64,000 nt of DNA, taken from contig JAHEWK010000001.1 of NCBI GenBank assembly GCA_020740775.1, positions 4,836,001 through 4,900,000 on the forward strand, given 5' to 3'. Shown here one piece after another: positions 23,201 through 34,593 of this stretch. How positions within the stretch are numbered: position 1 is the first letter of the stretch; each line of letters starts with the position of its first letter. This DNA is from Ilyonectria destructans. Its lineage: Eukaryota > Ascomycota > Sordariomycetes > Hypocreales > Nectriaceae. The notes beneath the pieces are model-generated. The model made no database searches. It saw nothing but the letters and a program-made list of their open reading frames with translations, and had not been told where the DNA came from. A program made the translations under genes and the position numbers.

Positions 23201-24352
23201 CGTGGCGCCGGGACCCCTCTGTGGACTGGTGGGCAGAAGTGATGACTCTTTTGCTACCTGCTATCTGGCTCACCCACGGAAAGCCATGTACGTAGGATGT
23301 GTTTATTGCGTGTAGGTACGGAGTACGGAGTACATTCACTGTTACTTCCCTAAGGTAGTCATGCCGTGGTTGTTTCGTACCCGGTATCAACAACCCATGC
23401 CGCAATATGCAGCAGCAAGCCCTGCGCATCTTTTCAGCTGCCGTCATTGTCGCCTCGATCCACGCCTGGATAGCTCCCATCATCCATGTTGGCCGCCCTC
23501 CCTCCGCGGGCCAAGCTGGGTCAGCAGCATATGCACGTCGCAGAGCACAGCCCAGGTCGAGGGTGTGTAGACGACGACGCGCAGCCCAAAAAAAAAAGAG
23601 CCCCCCCCCCGGTTAGTATGCCACACCCTCCCAGAGGGAACATGCAGCTGCAGGTATGGAGCCCGGGTTTCCATGCTTTGGTGGCCCTGCGGTCGCTCTC
23701 CCTTGGCTTTGGGTGAGCGTCGCCCTGCTCCGTGCCCCCCGTAGTCGTAGTGGGCGCTGGGCTGGCAGTGGGCTGGCCGTGGGCTCCCTCGGTGGTGGGC
23801 CATGGTCCCGTCTTCCCTGCGCCGACCTGCAGCAGTGCAGCCATAGTGCACATGCGCTATTGGGACACAGCCTGTAAATGGGCATGTACTTATGGCAGGT
23901 AGCCACTGGCACTTGCGAGGGCACTTTGTCCACACAAACTCGCTCAACTGGTCAACTAGTTCCACTGGCAGCCGGCACTCGTCCAGTTTCCCTCGCGCCT
24001 ATATCTCCCCACCACACCCACCACCACATTCTCCCCTCTCCCTTCTCTTCCTTCTCACGACCACTTCGTCCTACGTTCTCTTCTCTCTCGGTTGCGGCAG
24101 CTTAGCAGGCGATTCCTCAATATCCCGTCCCACCACCTCAAACCACGCACGCCCAATCCCTGCTCTGCTCCGTCATCCGTTTTTTTCCTTTTATAATCTT
24201 GTTCGTTGTCCACCGTTCCAGCCTGATCGATCAAAACGCCCCCCGGCTCTCGCTACCACCGCTACCGCCCTACCCCGCCTATTTTGCCCTACCCTGCGCG
24301 GCCGCCTCTACACTCACCACAGCGGTCTACGACCCCCCGACGCCTAACTAAC
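17221..24352. other. 7.1-kb gene-free region
   Basis: I find no coding gene. Frames on both strands overlap extensively, are Arg/Pro/Gly-rich, lack domains and show no consistent codon preference. Base composition is similar to the flanks and not AT-rich, so it is not a heavily RIP-mutated transposon. It contains short repeats (CTGCAG near 18030-18055, TACCTACCTACC near 18622, a CACACAAG run near 22883-22911, GTACGGAGTACGGAGTAC near 23316), several CCAAT boxes (for example 21115-21150), and a poly-A/poly-C tract at 23588-23610. The final 370 nt is pyrimidine-rich leader for the gene at 24353. Large regulatory deserts of this kind are common upstream of fungal developmental regulators, and an unannotated long non-coding RNA is possible. 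Confidence 0.55.
23588..23610. repeat. Homopolymer tract, A10-GAG-C10
   Basis: Ten A residues, then GAG, then ten C residues. The tract is prone to sequencing and replication slippage; it breaks all reading frames around it. Confidence 0.8.
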
Positions 24353-25411
24353 ATGCCTGTGCAACTGCTCCCGGCTTCGGCCGCCGCCTTTGCTCCTCGA
24401 GCTTCCTCAGTCAACGTCGTCCTCGGCTCCAAGATCGAGCCCTGGCTTACCCAGACCCTCAAGCGCATCAACCGCGTCAAACGTCCTCTCAACAGCGTGC
24501 CCCAGCACCAGCGATGCCTCACCGAGACCCTGTCGTCCTCCAATGCCATCTGGACCCTGACGTCGCTCATGCTCCCCAAGACGCCCGAGGCTGAGTTCAA
24601 GCGGGATCCCACCAACCCGCTCTTCGAGGCCATCCTCAACTACCAGCTCGTCCACGTCGAGGCCTACATCGTCCACGTCGACATGGTCCTGCGCAACGAG
24701 GTCGCTTACAAGCTCACCGTCGACACCATCGATGCCCTGGTAGAGTACCACAAGGAGGTCTTCTGCGTCGACGCCAAGGCCAGCACCTACGACTGGTCCG
24801 AGAAGGAGCAACAATGCAAGAAGCTTCACGAGGACTTCGTTCAGGCCATCAACAGGTTCGTCTTCCGCACCCACGTCTCGGCCCTCGAGGGCCTTGAGGA
24901 GGAGGGCGCCGGCGAGCTGTTGTGCGGCAAGAGCGAGGAGGTCAAGACCAACATCTCGAACCTCATGAAGCCTCTTCTGCCTCCCCCTCCGCGTGTCGTC
25001 GATGTTATCCGACAGCCCCCGCTGCTGCCCAGCTCTTCCATCAACAACATGTGGTCGCAGCCCACCCTCCAGAGCAACATGCACGCCGTGGATGCCTGGA
25101 GAGTCCTGCCCTCCAGCCCCAGCGTCACCTCTACCTCGGTCGACTCCAACACCAGCCCCATCTGGGCCCCCATGGGTATGAGCGACGTGCAGCTGTCCCC
25201 GACTCCCGCCTACAGCCAACCTCACTCCACAGCCGGCTACTTCTTCAGCTCCCCACAGGCCACGGCCCCGATCCCGGCCCTGCCTCTACCCAGCATGCTC
25301 GCTCCCGTCCAGTGCGGCGTCAGCCTGGGCATGGGCATGAGCAGCGTCATGGGTGCGAACATGGGCGGCTTCGGCTGGGATCGCTACCAGGAGTATGCGA
25401 CCATCATGTGA
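24353..25411 (+). CDS. Protein of unknown function, 352 aa, intronless
   Basis: I do not recognise this protein. One open frame without introns, start ATG at 24353 (MPVQLLPASAAAF); an earlier in-frame methionine codon at 24284 would add 23 Pro/Arg-rich residues and lies in leader-like sequence. Residues 1-220 look globular and largely helical (EPWLTQTLKRINRVKRPLNS, then HVEAYIVHVDMVLRNEVAYK), charged and without membrane segments. From about 225 on the chain is Pro/Ser/Thr/Gly/Met-rich and probably disordered, ending SLGMGMSSVMGANMGGFGW. Codons strongly prefer C in third position, which is good evidence for a real, well-expressed gene; the 272-codon antisense frame is a by-product of that bias. 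It stands alone between about 7 kb of empty DNA upstream and 3 kb downstream. A regulatory or developmental role would fit such isolation but is a guess. Confidence 0.75.
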   Translation: MPVQLLPASAAAFAPRASSVNVVLGSKIEPWLTQTLKRINRVKRPLNSVPQHQRCLTETLSSSNAIWTLTSLMLPKTPEAEFKRDPTNPLFEAILNYQLVHVEAYIVHVDMVLRNEVAYKLTVDTIDALVEYHKEVFCVDAKASTYDWSEKEQQCKKLHEDFVQAINRFVFRTHVSALEGLEEEGAGELLCGKSEEVKTNISNLMKPLLPPPPRVVDVIRQPPLLPSSSINNMWSQPTLQSNMHAVDAWRVLPSSPSVTSTSVDSNTSPIWAPMGMSDVQLSPTPAYSQPHSTAGYFFSSPQATAPIPALPLPSMLAPVQCGVSLGMGMSSVMGANMGGFGWDRYQEYATIM

Positions 25412-28375
25412 CAACCAGCGCCCCAGGACAGCTATCCAGTGGTGACCTCCTCCACCTAATACTGCACGCCTCTCTTCCACGTTTCCCGGAGAAAAAGTTG
25501 GAGCTCTCAATCCTCAGCGGCATAGAACCATCGACCTCAAAGGCATCTCGGCGTTTATTGCATCAGGAACGGTGTTTCGATCAAGTCAACAAATATCCCC
25601 TCTTCGCATCTGACAACCCAGTAAATGGGTTTTTATTTTTATTTTATTTCCTTTGTCGTCAACACAGCGAGCGTGCGTCTGGTTTTCGGAATGGTCTCTT
25701 TTTTCCTCTCCGGGAAACACCTCCACGGGTCGTTGCACAACCTCCGCGAGTTCCATCAATTTGGATTTTTCATCTACCTCACCACTACATGGCTGGATCC
25801 GGGGCGGGTATTTGGATGCATTTACAACTGGGCAGGGATTTTGATACAGGCGGCTTGCTATCTTTTTTTGTGTTTTTCCCCCTTTTTTTTTTTTATGTCT
25901 TTTGGTTGGTTATAAGAAAAGAGGAACAGCAGCAATGCACGACGCTCGGCCGAGTCCGAGACAGAAATTCCCTTTTGGATTCTCGATTCCCCGAACTTTC
26001 GACTCTATTCACACACTCTTCCGGCATACAGAGGCTTTCTCGGAAGATACCCCAAACAAACAACAAACACCTGGATCCTGATGGATCCTACGACACTCGC
26101 TTCAATTCTTCCCTCGGCATTTTTCCCGACTTACGAATGATATTTAATGACGACCTTTTACGAATCGATGACGGATGGCCACAAAAATTTCAGACCTGAT
26201 ACGACTTGACGAACAGAATCACGACTTTTCGGCTTGATGCTGAAACATGACTTCTTTTCACAAGCCTATCGAATACTGAGACACGGGTTCATTCGGCTTG
26301 ATGACTACCCTGACTAGATGCAACCCGGGACAGGAATCTGGGTTTACGCAATTGTCACGGGGCCGTCTCGACTACACATCATCACGTGGCCAAAGCCGGC
26401 ATATCTGGAATATGCCCGCTGAAGGTAGACACTGGCTGTCAACGGGATCACTGCACTTGCGTTCGACGACCTAGCGTCGTCTAGAATGCACGAAACATGG
26501 AAGGACGAAGCTGGTTCATGGGAATCTTCTAATGAGCCGGGCCCGGTGTCCCGCATCTGCTGCGCAGAGATCGGATGCCGGGCCTCTTTATCTGGCCGAC
26601 TCGCCTTGGACGAACATCCTCGACTCTGAACAAGCCCTGGTCGCTTCGAGCTCACCGATCTCATAGAACATGGAAGGCTGCGGATCGCCGCGTGGAGGCT
26701 ACCCCATGACACCACCGGACCTGCTAGCCAGGCTGGTGGGTAAGTGGAGGACGCCGCTTCGAGGAGAGATCTGCAGGCGACTTGGTCTAGGGAGGTTGGG
26801 GCTCAAAGGGGCTATGGCGAGGATCGTCTAGGGCTAATGGTAGCTTTCATCTCACTACAAAACCCCTCGCTTCGGGCACGCCGATGCAGCTTGGATCTGC
26901 TTAGGCCTGCCCAGGACGAGTTGGGAGGGCCGTAAGTGGGTTGATTCGGGAGCCTGCCGCGCAGGAGTGACCCGACACCCCGAACCTTTAGGTCCTGCGG
27001 CATGAGATGCTGGAACTCTAGTGCGTGCCGAGGGAAACAGGATACGCCCCGGTGGCGGTTCCCTCACACAAGGACAAGCCTGCTTGCTACAAAGCGTCCC
27101 TGCTCGTTGTCTTGTCGTTGCAGTATTAGTTAATTCGAACACAAAAAACATGTTCAACCAAGGTGTCTGTTTCCGTTCCACCCGCCTGTGATGTGACTCG
27201 TAGTGTCTTGTGAGGGACTTGGGCCTGTGGTAGTAGATCAACCCCAAGTCTCTTGGAGATATGTCACAGTCGACGTCCTCGTTTCAAGTAATTCCGGGGA
27301 ATTTCTAAATATTTCCCCATCTGGCAGTCCAAACCCCGGGCATGTTTCAGATCTGAACAGATCTCCGACACCCCGGCCCCGGCTCCGGCCCCCAACGACC
27401 TCTGCGGCGTCCTTGCGTTCAAGTCAAGCCTTAATAGACCAGGTTATCGGCCGACCAAGAAAGCTCGGACACCACTGAAACGTGGATACAATGACTCGCG
27501 GGGTGCGAGTAAGGTGTGATATGCGCCCGGCGTGACAGGTCGGCGGTTAGGAGAAAGAGACATGAGGGGTGTGGATAAATTGGGCGCCGTGCATGGTTCC
27601 CTGCGATATGGGGATTCGTGACAGGAGGGTCATGTGCAAGATAGAAATTAGCTGAGCTGGGACTCGAGTTGGGAGGTTTGAAATGAGCGATATGCATTGA
27701 TGGAAAGGGATATGGTCCTCTGCGCTGCAGCCTGTTAGGGCATATATGCACGATAGGTGATGGAGTTGTAAACATTAGACTTGGAAATTGAGGCAATTAA
27801 TTTGGCTCAAATTCAGGCCTCGAAATAGAGCCTTGTAAGTAAGCACAGTTGACTATATTGACGGGGCGTTTCATTGTATGCCGATGCAGAGACCGAAGAG
27901 TATCATCGAGGAGATCCCCCGTAACAACCCTACCCAAGTCAATCCTTTGGCTAAATAACTGGCTAGTCAGTATCGTTAATCCCAATATTTAAGCCTAGAC
28001 TAGGCTCCCGAATGGCAAGAGACTCGGCCTGAATCGACTAGGCTAGCCTGGTAGAGGTTCTTGATAGCAATCATCATACTCGCTAAAGCCATGAATGCCA
28101 GACATTAAGATCCTGAAGAGGATGAGACAGGAGTCGCCCTTATCTTGTGACATCAGCGAAAACATAGTTATGATGGGATTAGATTGTAACCCAAGGTGTA
28201 CACATGATTTATCACTTCACCCAATGATTTCTCACAAAGCTTGTTCTTTTAATGAATTGATTTCATTTGGTATCAACTCAACGCTACCCAAGAGTCTAGA
28301 CTACAGTTCCAAGAGCGACTATCACATACAAGAAATTTTCATATCACATTACGAACAGCCCGAGGATTCAAATAC
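25412..28375. other. 3-kb intergenic region downstream of the unknown gene
   Basis: The frame continuing from another phase across the stop and up to 26199 is Phe/Ser-rich and not protein-like. T-rich stretches at 25620-25900 fit a long 3' UTR. About 27780-28375 is AT-rich and holds the catalase 3' UTR. No gene or RNA gene is supported. Confidence 0.55.
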
Positions 28376-29961
28376 CTATTTGGCAAGCTTCTCCGTCTGT
28401 TCCTTAATCTCGGCCCCGAGGCGGGCGTCGACGCGCGAGAACATGTCGTAGGTTCGCGTGCGAGTATCCGAATGAGCACCGGAAAGGTGACCCGAGACGT
28501 TTCCAATAAAGTTATCCTGCTGGCCAGGAGTGCGGCCGAGAACATCCCAAAGACCCTTGGCCTGGACGAAGTCGTCGTCGTTGACCTCTTGAAAAAGTGC
28601 GTGGACAGCTGAGCCAGCCCAGTGTTCTTGAGTGTTGACAGGCGATACAGGCTGATATGAGTTGGGACGGTAAGTTGAAGGGTAGTTTGCATTCTTCCCG
28701 TAATTTCCGTGAATAGACATGGCGCCGTCTCGCTGGAAGGGGTTGAAGGCGTGCAGAGGAGAGTTGACGGGGATTTGTTGGTAGTTGACGCCGAGACGGT
28801 GGCGGTGCGTGTCGGGGTAAGAGAAAAGACGGGCCTGCAGGACGGGGTCGACAGTGGGCTCGATACCGGGCACAAGATGAGAAGGGGAAAAAGCGACCTG
28901 CTCGATCTCGGCGAAGTAGTTCTGAACGTTTCGGTTGAGGGTGAGCTTGCCGAATGGTCGCAGAGGCACGTCCTTCTGCGGCCAGACCTTAGTCAGGTCA
29001 AAGATGTTCCAGCGGAACTTCTCAGCCTGCTCGGGGGTGAGGACTTGGACGTAAACGGTCCAGCTAGGGAACTCGCCGCGCTCAATGGCTTCAAAGAGAT
29101 CCTGAGTGGCGAAGTCGGGGTTCTCCGAGGCCATCTTGCCGGCCTCGGCGTCAGTGAAGGTCTTGATGCCCTGGTCGGTTTTGAGGTGAACTTGGGTGTA
29201 GACGAAGGAGCCGTCGGGCTTGGTCCACTTGTGAGTGTGTCCGGAGTAGCCGTTCATGAAGCGATACGAGTAGGGGGTACCGCGGTCGGAGAAGAGTTGC
29301 ATGACCTGGTGGACGGCCTCCTGGTGGGTGGAGAGGTAGTCCCAGAACATGGTGGCATCCTTCAGGTTGGTCTGAGGGTTGCGCTTCTGAGTGTGGATGA
29401 AGAGGGGGAAATTTGTGGGATCGCGGAGGAAGAAGACGGGCGTGTTGTTGTAGACCCAGTCCCAGTTGCCCTCCTCGGTGTAGAACTTCATGGAGAAGCC
29501 GCGGGGGTCGCGAGCAGAGTCTGGGGAGCCTTTCTCACCACCGACGGTAGAGAAGCGCACAACGGCCTTGGTCTTCTTGCCAACGCCGTTGAGCATGTTG
29601 GCCGAGGTGAGGTCACTGACGTCGTGCGTGACCTCGAACTCGCCGTAGGCACCGGCGCCCTTGGCGTGAACGACGCGCTCGGGGATTCGCTCACCTAGAG
29701 GCAGTCGGGTGTAAGCACAATGACTTTGATTGAGCGCTACCACGGACAGCGCAAACAGGCAGGAGGGCAAGAAATTGACTTACGGTCAAAGTGAGAGAGG
29801 GCATCGATCAGGTGGAAGTCCTGCAGCAACAGAGGACCCAGGGGCCCAGTACGCTGCCAGCCCTGGGGGTTGCCAATGGGGGCGCCGTTGGAGGTGGTGT
29901 AGACGGGCTTCTCATTGTACCGAAGGGTCGTCGGGTGACCCGACTTCTCGTTGGAGGGCAT
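28376..29961 (-). CDS. Small-subunit heme catalase
   Basis: Converts H2O2 to water and oxygen. Two exons on the minus strand, 29784-29961 and 28376-29694, are joined by an 89-nt intron that completes R60 in HFDRERIPERVVHAKGAGA; the product is 498 aa, the size of clade-3 small-subunit catalases. Catalytic H69 lies in RVVHAKG, the active-site Asn (about N142) in VYNNTPVFFLRDP, and the proximal heme ligand Y352 in RLFSYPDTHRHRLG. There is no signal peptide and no flavodoxin-like C-terminal domain, so it is neither a secreted nor a large-subunit enzyme. The C-terminus EKLAK is not a standard PTS1 signal, which leaves cytosolic or piggy-back peroxisomal location open. Codon bias is strong, and a long antisense open frame across the gene is a shadow of it. 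Confidence 0.96.
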
Positions 29962-32546
29962 GTTGACGATGAGGAGTGAGTCAACAATGCTGGAGTAGCA
30001 GAGGGCGTAAGTGAGGTCGTGATGCTCTTACAGCAGCGCAAGTTGAAGTAAGGAGGGAAGAGATCGGAGAGATCAAAAAGGGAAACGGGACAGAATGGAA
30101 GAATGCAGGATAAGAGGGGAGGAAAAAGCAGCTTCTTAAGCAAATCCTGCTCTGCTGCACTTTCCGCCTGCATTCATCTGTGTCCTGCCTGTATTGGGTC
30201 CTGGTACCTTCCTGCAGCTCCCCTCGGTCGAGTGTCGGCATGCTCCGTACAGTGTCGCCGTACAGTGTCCCAATCCAAAGCGGCGAGCCGGCGTGCGGGG
30301 ACCTTCGCGGAGCCATGTCCGCTCAGAGAATTCTATTTGGAATCTGGCCGAGCTGGCTGTAAATGGGCACAAGAGAGCAATCCGCGGGCCCGAGGCCAAT
30401 CAGGACTGGGATAAATGCAAGCCGGCGGGTAGACGCTATACTGGCTGGTTGCGCGTCCATATTGAATCATCATTCCCCTGCCTCTCGCCTTGTTGCTAGG
30501 CCCGCCGCATCTCATGCCGCATCCCGCGCCGCATCTTATGCCGCATCGCCGCACCTCGCCGCCGTCGCCTTCCTTGCCCTCACTGTTCGCGCCGTCCCAA
30601 GGAGATCAAAGCGGCAGCCGGCCAATCCGTTCATGACGTCGCAATTTGTAAACCTTGACTGTTGCTCGCTTCAAATCGCGGGTCCTGGTTCCTGGGGTCG
30701 GCTTTAGCTCTACGACGTCACTTTCACGCAGTGACCACTCAGCAACGACGCACGGCGCGTTGAGTTGCACTCTGCCATGTGGGGGATTGCACACTGTACG
30801 GAGTCACAACCACGACAACGTCACAGACTCTCACCCTCACACCCTCTCTTACTCCTCTGTCCCACACCTCTCACTGGACCAGCGTCTTGACCACGTTGTT
30901 GGGGGCTCTATGATGAGAGCCACGCCACCGCCCATCCGCCCATCCGCCACAACCTGATAACCAAATTCCAATCGCTGTCGATCATCCGGCCGTCTTGTGC
31001 TCCGAGCAGCTGCTCCTCAACTCTTTCACCGGTGCTCATCACCGTAACCCCCTCACCACAAGGGCCATCTTACGCCCGCTGTACCCACAGCCTTCTTGCT
31101 TAACATTGCACTTCAATATTGCCGGTCGGTACTCCAGCAGTAGTTGATCGGAACTCTTCGTTTCTGCTTGATACCTCGAAGTCTGCTCTCCCACAACTCA
31201 AGATGCAGCAGGACTACTGAACTACCTCGCCTTATTCCGGCGGTATCGCCCGAACACAATGCTAGCAAGGGTGGAGCGTGAAAACTCATTCATCACATGG
31301 CATGGGCAGGATTCGATACGCAGTAGTTCCAAGCCCAATACGTACTCTCTCACCCTCGCTTGCTGTAGAACCAGAAGCTGTAGAGACGCGTGCGGCAACG
31401 CGCTGCGCTGCTACCACTAGCCTTGCTTGAACGCGAGGTCACGCTGCATTTCGCGGACGCTTGGCGGCTCCGAGCCTACAGTTAAGAGGGGCTCCGAGAG
31501 TAGCCGTCGGCGAAGGCTTCCGGAATCGGCACGGCTCCAACTCTACGGCTGAATAAAGCTGTTCAACATGCTCGCTTCTTCTTCTATTTTGCTCTCAGCC
31601 ATCCTGGGATAAAATATAGATAATGATATCTCATTTTTTGTTATTCTGTGACACGAACAGTCCTTCACTAGTTAAATCATTCTTTCGGATCGTCATTGTC
31701 TAAATTCTTGCTGGACATTGATCTCCAGGCCCCCACCTTTCGGGATGCCTGCCGTTGATTTCTAATACATGGCTGCGCGAAAGGTTTTGACGGTGCGAGA
31801 TACTGTGCGCTCAGGAACAGATAACAGATCACAATAGTCAATGACACGCACACTCGAGGGAACACATGGCACGCATGGCAAAAGGAGCATCGACTGGTGA
31901 CGTTTTCCCCCCTGCCACTAGCTGGGGTTGGATAGCGATGTTCGGAACTCAGCTTACTAACCTTCCGCTCTCGAGTTCCATTCGGACTCTCTCGCCTCAT
32001 TTTGACTACCACTTTGGGGGCACGATGAATGTGTCGGACGCACTCAGTTCTCTAACTGATGCCTTGTGAGCGTGGCTCTCTTGTCACTTGGTTGACCGGT
32101 CCCCGTCTCTTGACTCATAGCTTATATCGATCTTACCGGATCAACTAGAATTCGTCAGGGAAATATTCTTGCAAGACCGACTACAATTACCGAGTCGAGT
32201 ACCAGAGAGCGCCTTCGCATGGACCGTCGGATACACTCGAAGTAGCCAACAAAACCCGCCAAACGAGAATCATAGCCAGGACACATGTCCCTGGGTATAG
32301 CATTAGATATTCTTACTATCATAAGTCACTCTGACTCCAGCGCCCTCCGTCCCGTCCTTCTCATGAGCACCCAAAATGCTGTTCAGTCTCCGGATTCGGC
32401 CCCGATCCCTCTTCATCCCTGGACGCCGAGATCTTCTGGTCTCTCCATATACGCTGTCTACCCAGATGCGACGGAACCGTGAGGTAGTAGTATCATCATT
32501 TCGTTGTTGTACAATGCCGACTGAACCGGAAAATCGTCACCCTCGC
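29962..32546. other. Intergenic region between catalase and ARL1
   Basis: It contains the catalase promoter; about 30480-30560 is a GCCGCATC-type short repeat. From about 31570 the sequence becomes AT-richer. No coding frame of quality, no tRNA cloverleaf and no transposon ends are visible. Confidence 0.55.
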
Positions 32547-33356
32547 TTAGATATCCGACGATACGGTTTGCTGTAGACGGGTTGATTAGTAAATTGCACC
32601 CAGGACGGAGTACCCGAAAGGGGGGGAATGAAAGGAGGGTGTAATTACCACGAGCCAGTCCATGCCCTCGTTGACACCGCTGCCATCAACAGCTGAGCAG
32701 GCCATGATGCTCCAGTTGCGGTCCCGCAGCTCGCCCAGGCGCAGTGCCTCTGAGATCTCACCGGCACCTTTGGCACCGGGCTGATCCTGCTTGTTGGCGA
32801 AGACCAGCAGCGCCGCATCCTTTAGCTCCTCCTCGTTCAGCATGGCTGAGAGTTCCTCCGATGCCGTCTGTAATCGCTCGATATCGGTGGAGTCGACGAC
32901 GAAGATGACAGCTGCCGTGTTGGCGTAGTAGCACCGCCAGTAGGGTCGGATGCTGGTCTGGCCACCAAGATCCTGCACGAGATTATGCGTCAGCATTGCC
33001 AAAATATGGTTTCAAATCGCCTTCCTCAGGGGTTGCATACCCAAACGTTAAAGTTAAGATTCTTGTAGGTGACGGACTCGACGTTGAAACCGATAGTGGG
33101 GATGGTGGTGACAACTTCGCCGACCTGATGGACACCGTTAGCAGAGCTCCTCGCCAACAACACCATAGAGAGAAGTCTCCCATACCTTCAACCTGTACAG
33201 CAGCGTCGTCTTTCCTGCGTTATCCTGCGATCGACCGGTTAGCGCTCGTGATCAAGCTGGCGGCTGCAGACGTCATCGTACCAGACCCAAGATCAATATC
33301 CGAATCTCCTTCTTTGCCCACACCAGGTTGGACAGCCATGACATGCCCGCGCCCAT
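32547..33356 (-). CDS. ARL1: ADP-ribosylation factor-like GTPase (ARL1)
   Basis: Small GTPase of the Arf family that acts at the trans-Golgi, recruiting GRIP-domain tethers. Five exons on the minus strand are 33282-33356, 33186-33224, 33041-33124, 32649-32972 and 32547-32570; introns are 57-78 nt; the product is 181 aa, the expected length. MGAGMSW supplies Gly2 for N-myristoylation. The P-loop is GLDNAGKT (24-31), switch I PTIGFN with T48, switch II WDLGGQ with Q71, and the guanine-specificity motifs are NKQD (126-129) and CSAVDG. The last exon has only seven sense codons and a stop (QTVSSDI). Reading through the last intron instead would give a longer alternative tail. The promoter is divergent from eL39. 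Confidence 0.94.
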
Positions 33357-34593
33357 GATGAATAGATATTAAGATGACGGATCCTCCCGGGATGCGTCGA
33401 GTCGGTACTGGGCGGTGATTCGCTCTTGCGGCTTCGGTTACGGCGAGATCGAGCGTCGTGTGCTTCGTTGGCAGTCGTAGATAGGAAAGGGGGCAGAGGG
33501 AGAGGCGGACGAGGCGTAAGTGATGGCTGGATTATCGTTGTCGTTTGTCGTCGTCGTCGTGGCAAGAAAGTCGAAGGGCGGCTTTACTAATTACTGAGAA
33601 GATGGTCCCCTTTTCTGGACCTCCGATACATTCAAAAGGACATGGGCGGGCCTTGGACAAGTTGCTGTTTTTTTGGCCATGAGCTTGGCCCAAGCGTTCG
33701 ACAAAATAACCCGACGTGGCCTGGGTCCTCAGCCTGCTACAGGGCGTTCCAGGGTGCTGCACGGCGCTGCACGGCGCGCGCTGAGTCCCCCCTTTCCCTG
33801 TCTGTTTGCAGCAGATCCAGCATGGCTGTGCAAGCCGCGTTGCTGGGGAGGCCCGGTTCTTTTCTTCGGTGGAACGCATTGCTTTTATTACATCATTACA
33901 TAGACGTCCAATGTCCAACATCCATCATTCATCTGCCAAACTTCCTTAGGTCTCGAGATAGATTCTGAGTGTCAAGACGAAGCAGTGTTTCCTACCTGCT
34001 AGGCAACCTAGCTGCGGCGCTGGTGCCGGGATAATGGCCCCCCGTGACTACTAGGTCCGGAGGCTACGGACTTATTCAGACACAAGACGCAGTCACTTGA
34101 TCAATGGCGTTGCATCAGAAACAGGACCCTCAGACCGCAGGCTTGTTCTTGATTGTGCCTGAAAATATACCAGCATAGGGTTCAGAACAGCCTCTAGAAC
34201 TTCGTCCAGAGTGCCATGTCAGAGTGCTTATTGCAGCTTACGTCAGGGTACTGCACCGCTGTTCATGTCGCTAGGCAGAGGCGCCATAGAGGCTGGCCGA
34301 GACGCCCACCGCCTGTGGATGCGACGCTTTATTTTGTCACCCCCAGCCTTGATTCCTTCGGCTCGCAGCTGATGGCCAAAGCTTGATACCTTGTGGAGCC
34401 TTGTCTGCCTCAGGCATAAAAGCCTCAGCGCCACACTCCCACAAGCCACAGCCACCAGCCCACAGCCCACAGCCCTCCCCTCTCGCTAGGGCTTTACGCC
34501 CTCTGGTGCGCGTGCGGGCCAAAATTCTTTGACGTCCCAACATCTCGAAAATCATCACCACCATCGACCGACTCGATAAGCAACGTCAACAAG
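33357..34593. promoter_or_regulatory. Divergent promoter region, ARL1 / eL39
   Basis: This 1.2-kb region separates ARL1 (leftward) and the eL39 gene (rightward). It includes TCGTCGTCGT-type trinucleotide runs near 33550, a GCTGCACGGCGC direct repeat near 33755-33780, and a CACAGCCCACAGCC repeat just upstream of eL39 (34440-34475). No gene is supported. Confidence 0.5.

Noticed and set aside
24407..25225. 272-codon minus-strand open frame opposite the unknown gene
   Set aside because: It is a codon-bias shadow. Its composition (Gly/Asp/Val/Leu repeats) is what antisense of NNC/NNG-rich codons yields.
24922..26199. 425-codon plus-strand frame overlapping the end of the unknown gene
   Set aside because: The first part is an out-of-frame reading of that gene and the second part is low-quality Phe/Ser-rich 3' sequence. 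There are no splice signals or domains to support a gene.
28709..29698. 329-codon plus-strand open frame opposite the catalase gene
   Set aside because: It is a mirror of the catalase exon caused by strong C-ending codon bias. It is Leu/Val/Gly/Glu-rich with no domain, and the catalase frame explains the sequence fully.
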